Source: CAIRTT01 sp046075665
GTDB lineage: Bacteria > Armatimonadota > Armatimonadia > Armatimonadales > Armatimonadaceae
NCBI GenBank assembly: GCA_046075665.1
Contig: JBJTQN010000356.1
Location: 1-15,717 of the forward strand
Direction: 5' to 3'
Length of the DNA: 15,717 bases
Of this stretch, positions 1 to 6,304 are shown in pieces (position 1 is the stretch's first letter; every line of letters begins with the position of its first letter). The notes beneath the pieces are model-generated. The model ran no database searches. It was not told the origin of the DNA and worked only from the letters and a program-made list of their open reading frames with translations. A program made the position numbers and the translations under genes.

Positions 1-875
1 AGAAGGCAGACCATCAGGAGTGGGACACTCATCATGAAAATGTAACTACGCGTTTGGGCATTTTCAGAGCTCCTGTGACGAAGGAGAGCCCACACAAACC
101 CAATGAATGTTGTTGGGCCCAGGACTAACAGCTGACCTGCAATCAGGTCTCCTATCCACCTGCCAAATGCGGCATCTGTATGGCGTTTGGACAGCGATGC
201 AGAATGTAGCGTAAACAGGTGGGCGTTTGTGTCATCCCAATACTTCAGCAAGATTAGTGGGAGCAAGGCGATGACCCCTGCAATCCACGGATACGGGGTA
301 ATCAGCTTTTTTCTACCATCAGGCGATGCAATACACATCAAAAAGATCCCAACTGGTAATGCCAGCGTTGGCAATTTGCTCAGTACGCCGAGTGAGGAAA
401 CAAATCCGGCAGTCAGCCAATATCCAAAATGTCCGGTCATAAGTGCACGGTAGCCAGAATAGCTTGCAGCGCTCCAAAACATCAACATTGGTGCGTCGTA
501 TGTGGAAATCGCACCTCCAAGCAAAAACAGCGGTGTGCTCATTATGACAGCGAGCCAATATAGGCCCGTACGGGCATCAATGAGCTCTGAAACCAAACGA
601 TACCCAAAGTACAAGAAGACAGATGAGCATGTAATCGCGACTAGCTTTACGGTTACGACGGAGGATCCAAACAGTGTGAATAATCGAATTATCCAGGCAA
701 TCATCGGGCCTTGATCGTAGTACCAGTAATCAAGGTGCTGTGACCATGTCCAGTAGTAGGCTTCATCGAATGACAGCTCCTGTCCGGTTGAAATCAGCAT
801 CCTCACCACAGCTGCCATTACAATAATGATCAGGGCAGCGAAATCAGGCTGTTTGAATTGGGTACCTTTTTGCAC
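1..875 (-). CDS. GT39/ArnT-like membrane glycosyltransferase, 3' truncated by window edge
   Basis: Reading the minus strand from a GTG at 875-873 gives about 291 residues with no stop before the window edge, so the C-terminus is missing. An in-frame TGA eight codons upstream limits how far the start can move; the Shine-Dalgarno match is poor. The protein begins with a hydrophobic helix (about residues 12-28). The loop after it carries FDEAYYWTWSQHLDYWYYDQ (36-55), the Asp-Glu and aromatic pattern of the first periplasmic loop in GT39/PMT_2 (ArnT-like) GT-C enzymes. Several further membrane segments follow, then a DTNAHLFTLHSAS stretch typical of bacterial members. Such enzymes move a sugar from a polyprenyl-phosphate donor to a lipid or protein acceptor on the outer face of the cytoplasmic membrane. 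The acceptor cannot be told from sequence. It is divergent from accB. Confidence 0.88.
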   Translation of the reverse strand, partial: MQKGTQFKQPDFAALIIIVMAAVVRMLISTGQELSFDEAYYWTWSQHLDYWYYDQGPMIAWIIRLFTLFGSSVVTVKLVAITCSSVFLYFGYRLVSELIDARTGLYWLAVIMSTPLFLLGGAISTYDAPMLMFWSAASYSGYRALMTGHFGYWLTAGFVSSLGVLSKLPTLALPVGIFLMCIASPDGRKKLITPYPWIAGVIALLPLILLKYWDDTNAHLFTLHSASLSKRHTDAAFGRWIGDLIAGQLLVLGPTTFIGFVWALLRHRSSENAQTRSYIFMMSVPLLMVCL

Positions 876-950
876 GGTGGATGAGTGGTTCCTAAGTCAG
901 TAGTGAGCGTTGTCCATGGTTCAATCGCGCAGACGTGATACCATTTTTGC
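876..950. promoter_or_regulatory. Divergent intergenic region with a probable leaderless promoter for accB
   Basis: These 75 bp separate the minus-strand glycosyltransferase from accB. On the plus strand TACCAT (939-944) fits TANNNT and sits exactly at -12 to -7 relative to the accB GTG at 951. No Shine-Dalgarno sequence precedes that GTG, and an in-frame TGA (936-938) excludes an upstream start. Together this suggests transcription starts at the GTG itself (leaderless mRNA). No convincing -35 box is seen. On the minus strand TTGAAC (924-919) is a possible -35 for the glycosyltransferase, but its -10 partner is weak. Confidence 0.5.
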
Positions 951-1385
951 GTGTCTGAATTACCGGTAGACCCCACTGTTATAGCCCGTTTGGGTGAAAT
1001 CTCAGCCGCATATGGCTTGGACTTGATCGAATACACATCTGGTTCGACGACGGTTCGCGTGATTTCGGACCTGTCTCCAGTGACCGTGTCCGGAAGTGTA
1101 ACACCGTTGGTTTCAGGACTGTCTGTCGGTGATAAACCATCGGTAGGGACGCCTGTTGTTGCTCCGATAATGGGTGTGTATTACCGGTCCGCAAGTCCCG
1201 GCGAGCCTCCGTTTGTCGATATCGGTGACCATGTGTCAGCAGGGGATCCTATTGGCACCATCGAAGCGATGAAAGTCTTTTCTGAGGTTATCTCCGAAGT
1301 CTCGGGTGTTGTGGTGGCAATACCAGCAGAAAACGGTACGTTGGTGCATGCGGGTGATAGCCTTGTCGTCGTCGAGGAGGCCTAA
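951..1385 (+). CDS. accB: Biotin carboxyl carrier protein of acetyl-CoA carboxylase
   Basis: This 144-residue protein is the biotin carrier subunit of a multi-subunit acetyl-CoA carboxylase (first step of fatty-acid synthesis, cytoplasm). The N-terminal 45 residues resemble the short region of AccB proteins, and a Pro/Ser/Val-rich linker spans about 46-68. The biotinyl domain (69-144) starts at VVAPIMGVYYRSASPG and holds the EAMKVFSE motif, in which Lys108 is the biotinylation site. Length is normal for AccB. The GTG start is the only reasonable one because of an in-frame stop just upstream. The TAA abuts the GTG of hom with no spacer, and the last accB codons contain the hom ribosome binding site, so the two are probably co-translated. 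The usual partner accC (biotin carboxylase) is not in the window. Because carriers of other biotin carboxylases look similar, assignment to acetyl-CoA carboxylase rests on the N-terminus and the EAMKVF motif. Confidence 0.9.
   Translation: MSELPVDPTVIARLGEISAAYGLDLIEYTSGSTTVRVISDLSPVTVSGSVTPLVSGLSVGDKPSVGTPVVAPIMGVYYRSASPGEPPFVDIGDHVSAGDPIGTIEAMKVFSEVISEVSGVVVAIPAENGTLVHAGDSLVVVEEA
1375..1380 (+). promoter_or_regulatory. Ribosome binding site of hom, inside accB
   Basis: AGGAGG lies 5 nt before the GTG at 1386. It supports that GTG as the start of hom and implies translational coupling with accB. Confidence 0.75.
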
Positions 1386-2675
1386 GTGCGCGAAATTGGC
1401 ATTGGGCTGATTGGGTGTGGAATCGTCGGTTCAGGAACGGTTGCGCTTCTAACTAACAATGCGGAACTGATTGCATCAAGAGTCGGTGCGAAGCTGGTCG
1501 TGCGAAAGATCGCAGTAAGAGATGTTACAAAAGTCCGAGGAGTTTCATTGCCGAGTGAGCTCTTCACGGCAAATGTGGATGATGTCCTATCAGATCCCAC
1601 TATTGATATCGTTGCCGAATTAGTTGGCGGAGTGGATCCCGCGAAGGCATGGATTGAATCTGCATTCGCCGCGAAGAAGCAAGTCGTTACTGCTAACAAA
1701 GAACTGATGGCTAAGCATGGTCATGCTTTAGTTCAAATAGCACAGACGAACAAGCTTGATTTTTACGCCGAAGGTAGCGTTGCAGGTGGTATTCCAATCA
1801 TCGCGGCGATGGGCGAGTCATTGGCTGCAAACCGTATTCAGGCAGTCATGGGAATTGTCAACGGAACGACGAACTTTATCCTGTCCAAAATGGCGGATGA
1901 AGGTGCTGGTTTTGATGATGTCCTTCGTGAGGCGCAGGCGCTTGGATATGCTGAAGCCGATCCGACAGCCGATGTTGACGCTCATGATGCGCGATACAAG
2001 ATCGCCATTCTTGCGAGTATTGGATTCGGAACTCCTGTTGATGAAAGTTCTGTCATCAGCGAGGGGATTCGTTCGATAACAGCGCGCGATATCGCAGTTG
2101 CCAAAGACCTAGATCATGTCATCAAGCTCGTTGCCGTTGCTGAGCAATGGGAAGAGCAAGGAACGATGCACGTCCGGGTTCATCCGGCTCTGCTACAAAA
2201 GGATCATCCGCTGGCATCTGTGAATGGTGCTTACAATGCCGTTTTGGTTCGTGGAGACGGCGTTGGCGATACGATGTTTTATGGTCGCGGTGCTGGTTCG
2301 TTACCTACGGGCAGTGCCGTGGTCGGCGATCTTATTTCCGTCTCCAGAAACCTCGTAAGTGGTTCGACTGGCCGGGTTCACCGACCTGCAAACGCGAATC
2401 TTCGCATGCTTCCACGTGAGCTGGTTACATCTAAGTTTTATGTGAGAATGACAGCCAAGGACTTACCGAAAGTTTTGTCGCAGGTCTCAAATGTCTTCGG
2501 GGACTTTGACGTGTCAATAGAATCCGTAATACAGCGTGCTATTTCCAAAGATGAAGCTGAAATTGTACTCATAACACATCGGTGCCTAGAGGAAAACTTC
2601 AGAGGCGCTGTGGATGTCACAGAGCGTCTGCCAGTCGTTACTGGAGTTCACAATTGGATCCGCGTGGAAGCTTAG
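1386..2675 (+). CDS. hom: Homoserine dehydrogenase
   Basis: This 429-residue enzyme reduces aspartate semialdehyde to homoserine with NAD(P)H, the branch point to threonine and methionine. The Rossmann nucleotide-binding motif is GCGIVG (10-15). VTANKELMAKHG (101-112) and YAEGSVAGGIPII (127-139) are family signatures, as is GIVNGTTNFIL (156-166). The catalytic core EADPTADVDAHDARYK (190-205) ends in Lys205, the expected catalytic lysine. About residues 350-429 form a C-terminal ACT domain (FYVRMTAKDLPKVLSQVSN, then SIESVIQ and a hydrophobic strand with THR), which in this family commonly binds threonine for feedback inhibition. Length is typical of the monofunctional enzyme, with no aspartokinase fusion. 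The GTG start follows an AGGAGG. Neighbouring threonine synthase and homoserine kinase genes are absent here. Confidence 0.96.
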   Translation: MREIGIGLIGCGIVGSGTVALLTNNAELIASRVGAKLVVRKIAVRDVTKVRGVSLPSELFTANVDDVLSDPTIDIVAELVGGVDPAKAWIESAFAAKKQVVTANKELMAKHGHALVQIAQTNKLDFYAEGSVAGGIPIIAAMGESLAANRIQAVMGIVNGTTNFILSKMADEGAGFDDVLREAQALGYAEADPTADVDAHDARYKIAILASIGFGTPVDESSVISEGIRSITARDIAVAKDLDHVIKLVAVAEQWEEQGTMHVRVHPALLQKDHPLASVNGAYNAVLVRGDGVGDTMFYGRGAGSLPTGSAVVGDLISVSRNLVSGSTGRVHRPANANLRMLPRELVTSKFYVRMTAKDLPKVLSQVSNVFGDFDVSIESVIQRAISKDEAEIVLITHRCLEENFRGAVDVTERLPVVTGVHNWIRVEA

Positions 2676-2700
2676 TCTGCACCTGAGCAAGGGGAGTCTG

Positions 2701-3198
2701 ATGCCAAAAAAACAGGCCTCGGGATTGACAAAGCGACAGCAGCTTTCTTACCTGTTCATCGTCTTCCTGTTATTGTGCGGAACGATCGCCTGGCGACTTT
2801 TCGGCACCGTTGTTGTGGATGGCGATTCGATGATGCCAACGCTAAGAAGCGGTGAGTCACTTACCGTGATGCGCAAGTATAAGTGGTTTCCAGATCTTGC
2901 CGTTGGAGACATCATCGTTTTGAAACCCGACGATGCCCGCTCAGACGGTAATGCTGTCATAAAGCGTATTGTCTTTATACAGAACAAGACTGGAACTGCC
3001 TCATGGCCGGACACATTGATGACCAAATTTGGTAGATTTGCCGCAGCTGACCTGTTCCCTCCCGGGAATCCTGATTGTGATCTTAATCGGCCGAATGGAA
3101 TTTATGTCATGGGGGATAACGTGGATCACAGCGAAGATAGTCGTGACTACGGTCCGGTGACTGTATCGGATGTTTATGGAAAGGTATTGGGGCATTAG
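2701..3198 (+). CDS. lepB: Signal peptidase I
   Basis: This 165-residue membrane serine protease removes signal peptides from secreted proteins on the outer face of the membrane. A basic N-terminus (PKK, KR) is followed by one membrane helix (about 16-35). The catalytic serine is Ser43 in VDGDSMMPTL, and the general-base lysine is Lys88 in AVIKRIV. The late family signature GDNVDHSEDSRDYGPV spans 138-152. One transmembrane segment and short length match the Gram-positive-type, compact signal peptidases rather than the longer E. coli form. I chose the ATG at 2701 because AAGGGGAG (2689-2696) lies just upstream. A longer frame starting at 2614 would overlap hom by about 60 bases and add 29 residues of no family character. 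The stop is one base before the purC ATG. Confidence 0.94.
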   Translation: MPKKQASGLTKRQQLSYLFIVFLLLCGTIAWRLFGTVVVDGDSMMPTLRSGESLTVMRKYKWFPDLAVGDIIVLKPDDARSDGNAVIKRIVFIQNKTGTASWPDTLMTKFGRFAAADLFPPGNPDCDLNRPNGIYVMGDNVDHSEDSRDYGPVTVSDVYGKVLGH

Positions 3199-3199
3199 C

Positions 3200-4117
3200 A
3201 TGGCACCAAAAGCAAGAATTACTGGCCTGAATCACATTGGGCAGGGAAAAGTTCGGGATATATACGAAATCAGTGATGAGCTATTGTTGTTGGTAGCCAG
3301 TGACCGCATTTCGGCATTTGATGTGGTGATGTCAGAACCGATACCGAACAAGGGCCAGGTTCTGACGCAGCTGGCTGCTTTTTGGTTCCAAAAAACATCG
3401 CACATTATCCCAAATCACCTAGTGTCAGCACACGATGATGAGGTCCGTGGAGCGCTAGAAGGTGCCGGAGGCACTTGGGACGATTCGTTATGTGGACGCG
3501 TAATGCTTTGTCAACGCACAAAGCCACTCGCCGTTGAAGCAGTCGTTCGTGGTTATCTATCCGGAAGTGGGTGGAAGCAATACCAGAATACTCCCGGTCA
3601 ACTTTGGGGCCATGTCGTCCCGTTTGGCCTCGCCGAGTCTCAGATGCTCCCTCAGCCCATTTACACGCCAAGTTCGAAAGCTACGGAAGGCCATGATCAG
3701 CCACTCACCGTCGCCGAAGCGGCTCTCGTCTCGAACGGATATGCATCCGATGTGGAAACGACGGCCGTAAAACTGTACCAATTCGCCGCCGACTTGGTCG
3801 ATCCGCTCGGACTTATCCTTGCAGATACCAAATTCGAGTTCGGTGTACATCCTGACGGACGGTTATTGTTGATTGATGAAGCCCTTACGCCAGACTCGTC
3901 CCGTTTTTGGCTCCGTAATCAATATGAAATCGGTATCTCACCTCCGTCCTTTGATAAGCAGTATGTCAGAGACTATCTGGAATCCATCTCTGGATGGAAC
4001 AAGCAATATCCGGCGCCTACGTTGCCGACGGATGTGATAATGAATACGCGCTCAAAGTATTTGGACGCGTATAGCCGGATAACTGGTTCTGAGCTAATCT
4101 ATGCTACCAATGGCTAA
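3200..4117 (+). CDS. purC: Phosphoribosylaminoimidazole-succinocarboxamide (SAICAR) synthase
   Basis: This 305-residue ATP-dependent ligase joins aspartate to CAIR to give SAICAR in de novo purine synthesis (cytoplasm). The nucleotide-binding start GKVRDIYE (16-23) and DRISAFDVV (35-43) are classic. Further signatures are KGQVLTQL (51-58), EAVVRGYLSGSGW (113-125), DTKFEFG and the active-site block LIDEALTPDSSRFW. Length agrees with the longer PurC subgroup found in actinobacteria and yeast. The start at 3200, one base after the lepB stop, gives an N-terminus (MAPKARITGLNHIGQGKVRD) that fits the family. An upstream in-frame ATG at 3170 would overlap lepB by 29 bases. No other purine gene is in the window, so purC sits apart from a pur cluster. 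Its end overlaps the next gene by 8 bases. Confidence 0.96.
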   Translation: MAPKARITGLNHIGQGKVRDIYEISDELLLLVASDRISAFDVVMSEPIPNKGQVLTQLAAFWFQKTSHIIPNHLVSAHDDEVRGALEGAGGTWDDSLCGRVMLCQRTKPLAVEAVVRGYLSGSGWKQYQNTPGQLWGHVVPFGLAESQMLPQPIYTPSSKATEGHDQPLTVAEAALVSNGYASDVETTAVKLYQFAADLVDPLGLILADTKFEFGVHPDGRLLLIDEALTPDSSRFWLRNQYEIGISPPSFDKQYVRDYLESISGWNKQYPAPTLPTDVIMNTRSKYLDAYSRITGSELIYATNG

Positions 4118-4784
4118 CGCTGAGCGACGACGAACCATATGGGACGTTTACACGCTCCTGAAACAGATTCCGCTGTCGGTCTATTTGTTCCCAGTCGTGG
4201 TAGCTACGGTTGCATATGTCCTCCTTGGTGCAGCTGTTTGGCTGTTTGTAACACCCATTTGGAAAGAGCTGGCTGGAGAATGGGATGTCGTTGGCAAATT
4301 CATCGCATTGTTAGCGTGGATAGTCGCATTTCCGGTTGTCTATAATCTGCTACTAAGTCTTGTTGTCGGAATTGCTTTCGACCCATTAGCCACCTATATT
4401 GACCAGCTGCTTCATGTGAATGCCCAAAAGGTTATTCCGATTACCCAGCAGTGGATTGATGGATTCCAAAGATTAGCATTCCTCGTTGTCCTTCAAGGTA
4501 TAGCCTTTATTGTGGGCTTGGCAGTACCTGTGGTCGGGCTGGTAATCAGCGGCGCTGCCTCGGTTGTCTCCGCAATCATTGTGATCACTACACCAGCCTT
4601 TGTACACCGTGGTGTTAGATTCTCGTCCCATCTCAGAGTCGTCACTTGTAAGCTTCATGTACGTGACGTCTTGTTCGGAATTTTGGCAGCAGTGTTACTA
4701 AATAATCCTGTACTACAGGTCGTAACGTTGGTTCCGCTGATCGTAATCGGACAGCTACTAACGCAGAAGTGGTTGACGGATTAG
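4110..4784 (+). CDS. EI24/CysZ-like multi-pass membrane protein
   Basis: This 224-residue protein is strongly hydrophobic, with membrane segments around 24-50, 64-90, 122-160 (probably two) and 186-216. The segment FDPLATYIDQLLH (90-102) after the second helix resembles the amphipathic part of the EI24/CysZ fold. So do a paired hydrophobic hairpin containing Pro/Gly (VPVVGLVISGAA, 139-150) and a C-terminal helix ending in Gly-Gln-Leu-Leu. CysZ members carry sulfate; many other EI24-domain proteins have no known substrate, and nothing here identifies one. I chose the ATG at 4110, which overlaps purC by 8 bases (ATGGCTAA). An ATG at 4101 would add three residues and is equally possible. It ends the first gene block, followed by a 150-bp gap. 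Confidence 0.6.
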   Translation: MANAERRRTIWDVYTLLKQIPLSVYLFPVVVATVAYVLLGAAVWLFVTPIWKELAGEWDVVGKFIALLAWIVAFPVVYNLLLSLVVGIAFDPLATYIDQLLHVNAQKVIPITQQWIDGFQRLAFLVVLQGIAFIVGLAVPVVGLVISGAASVVSAIIVITTPAFVHRGVRFSSHLRVVTCKLHVRDVLFGILAAVLLNNPVLQVVTLVPLIVIGQLLTQKWLTD

Positions 4785-4934
4785 GCCAGGAAACGAAACA
4801 CGCACCATCGCCTTTCATGGTCGCTCATAGGAGGAGTTGCCGCTGCATTGGTAGGCAGCGTTGCTAACCGCAAAGTATACTGTCGTGTCTGATTGTATAC
4901 ATCAAAACTTGGATTACCGGTACAAAAGGTCTTT
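4785..4934 (+). promoter_or_regulatory. Intergenic region before rimO, with paired GTATAC sites and a weak hairpin
   Basis: This is the largest plus-strand gap between genes. CGCTGC (4841-4846) can pair with GCAGCG (4855-4860) across an 8-nt loop, but no T-run follows, so it is at best a weak terminator for the first block. Downstream, the palindrome GTATAC occurs twice (4875-4880 and 4895-4900), exactly 20 bp apart. Each overlaps a -10-like hexamer (TATACT 4876-4881, TATACA 4896-4901). No good -35 is seen at 16-18 bp from either. A promoter for rimO and the genes after it is likely here; its exact position is uncertain. No credible small gene was found in the gap. Confidence 0.4.
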
Positions 4935-6302
4935 ATGAAGAAATCGTCTGTTGGGGTTGTGAGTTTGGGATGCCCCAAAAACCTTGTAGATACTGAGGAA
5001 ATGCTAGGGGCCCTTGATGCGACCGGTAAAGTTGAGTTTGTAGACAGCGAACTTGCATCCGATATTCTTGTTATCAACACATGCGCCTTCATCGAATCAG
5101 CCCGAGAAGAGTCCGTAAATGCCATTCTTGATGCCGTTGCGCGCAAGGAACGTGGTGAAGTCGGGAAAGTCATCGTAACTGGCTGCTTAGCGCAGCGATA
5201 CGGGAATGACCTGGCTATGGAAATTCCTGAGGTCGATGCAATTTTAGGCATCCAAAGTGGAAATCGTATTGTAGATGCTATATTTGGCCCGCAGTCGATC
5301 AAGCACCAGACTAAGACTGCGTTACCAATGGCGTCCAACGTCCCAGTCCAACTCGACCCTATTGAAGGGAAGTACCCACTGATGCCAGTGAGGACGGTAC
5401 GTGGAGGTGACAAGTGGTCGGCGTATGTCAAAGTCTCCGAAGGATGTGACCATCGATGTACTTTCTGTGCGATTCCATCCTTTCGTGGAAAGCACAGATC
5501 TAAGCCTATCGAGGAGATTATTGATGAAGTAAAGGTACTTGTTGATCGGGGTGTTGTTGAAGTGAACCTCATTGCGCAGGACACCACCGCTTATGGCATG
5601 GACCTTTACAAAGAGTTGGCATTGCCGCGCTTACTTGAGCGCCTTGGGAAGATTGACGGGCTAAAGTGGGTTAGGTTGCTTTATTGCTATCCAACCATGG
5701 TAAACGACCGGCTCATCAAGACAATGGCCGACACCGAAAATGTTGTGAAGTATATGGATATACCGCTCCAGCATGGCGATGACCGCATGCTTAACTTAAT
5801 GAAGCGTGGAGGTTCTGTCGGACAATATGAGCGGCTATTTGACCGTATGCGTGCCGTGATGCCTGACATCAGTATTCGTACGACTTTCCTCTTGGGTTTC
5901 CCTGGTGAGGATGACGCATCCTTTCAAAACCTCATGCGATTCGTGAATGCAATGCGATTTGACCGGCTCGGAGTATTTACATATTCTCCAGAGGACGGAA
6001 CGCCTGGTGCGGAAATGAAGCCAGTGGTCGCTAAACGAACCGCAAACATACGACGAAGGGAACTCCTTGCTCTTCAACAAGGTATCAGCACTGACATCAA
6101 TAAGCAGCTAATCGGCCGCGAGCTTGACATCTTAGTGGAAAAAGTTGTTGGTAATGATTCCATTGGGAGATCTTGGCGTGATGCTCCTGAAATAGATGGC
6201 TCAGTCACATTACGTCATCTTAAGGTAGAGCCGGGGAAATTTGTGACAGGGACAATCACCGATGTTGGTCCTTACGATGTTTTTGCCGAAAAGAGGTTGT
6301 AA
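4935..6302 (+). CDS. rimO: Ribosomal protein S12 methylthiotransferase RimO
   Basis: This 455-residue radical-SAM enzyme adds a methylthio group to a conserved aspartate of ribosomal protein uS12. The N-terminal UPF0004 domain supplies three cysteines for the auxiliary iron-sulfur cluster: Cys13 (SLGCPKNLVDTE), Cys50 (NTCAFIESAREES) and Cys84 (VTGCLAQRYG). The radical-SAM motif CDHRCTFC gives Cys171, Cys175 and Cys178 for the SAM-binding cluster, followed by AIPSFRGKHRSK, which is RimO-like. A late block FTYSPEDGTPGAEM and a C-terminal TRAM-like beta domain (about 390-455) complete the family layout. LGCPKNLVD and CAIPSFRG separate RimO from the tRNA enzymes MiaB and MtaB. I chose the ATG at 4935 because AAGG (4926-4929) precedes it and MKKSSVGVVSLGCPKN matches the usual N-terminus; a longer frame from 4893 adds 14 unsupported residues. 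The stop is 2 bp before the next GTG. Confidence 0.95.
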   Translation: MKKSSVGVVSLGCPKNLVDTEEMLGALDATGKVEFVDSELASDILVINTCAFIESAREESVNAILDAVARKERGEVGKVIVTGCLAQRYGNDLAMEIPEVDAILGIQSGNRIVDAIFGPQSIKHQTKTALPMASNVPVQLDPIEGKYPLMPVRTVRGGDKWSAYVKVSEGCDHRCTFCAIPSFRGKHRSKPIEEIIDEVKVLVDRGVVEVNLIAQDTTAYGMDLYKELALPRLLERLGKIDGLKWVRLLYCYPTMVNDRLIKTMADTENVVKYMDIPLQHGDDRMLNLMKRGGSVGQYERLFDRMRAVMPDISIRTTFLLGFPGEDDASFQNLMRFVNAMRFDRLGVFTYSPEDGTPGAEMKPVVAKRTANIRRRELLALQQGISTDINKQLIGRELDILVEKVVGNDSIGRSWRDAPEIDGSVTLRHLKVEPGKFVTGTITDVGPYDVFAEKRL

Positions 6303-6304
6303 AC

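Noticed and set aside
187..714. Plus-strand open frames at 187-453 and 502-714
   Set aside because: They are shadows of the minus-strand glycosyltransferase, which shows a continuous conserved protein across the same bases.
4829..4866. Possible small gene after an AGGAGG-like sequence in the gap before rimO
   Set aside because: The only nearby start (TTG at 4837) meets a stop after five codons, so no credible peptide is encoded.
4781..5587. A 268-residue open frame on the minus strand
   Set aside because: It lies opposite the N-terminal half of rimO, which has all its cluster cysteines and family motifs. The minus-strand product is Ser/Thr-rich without recognisable domains.
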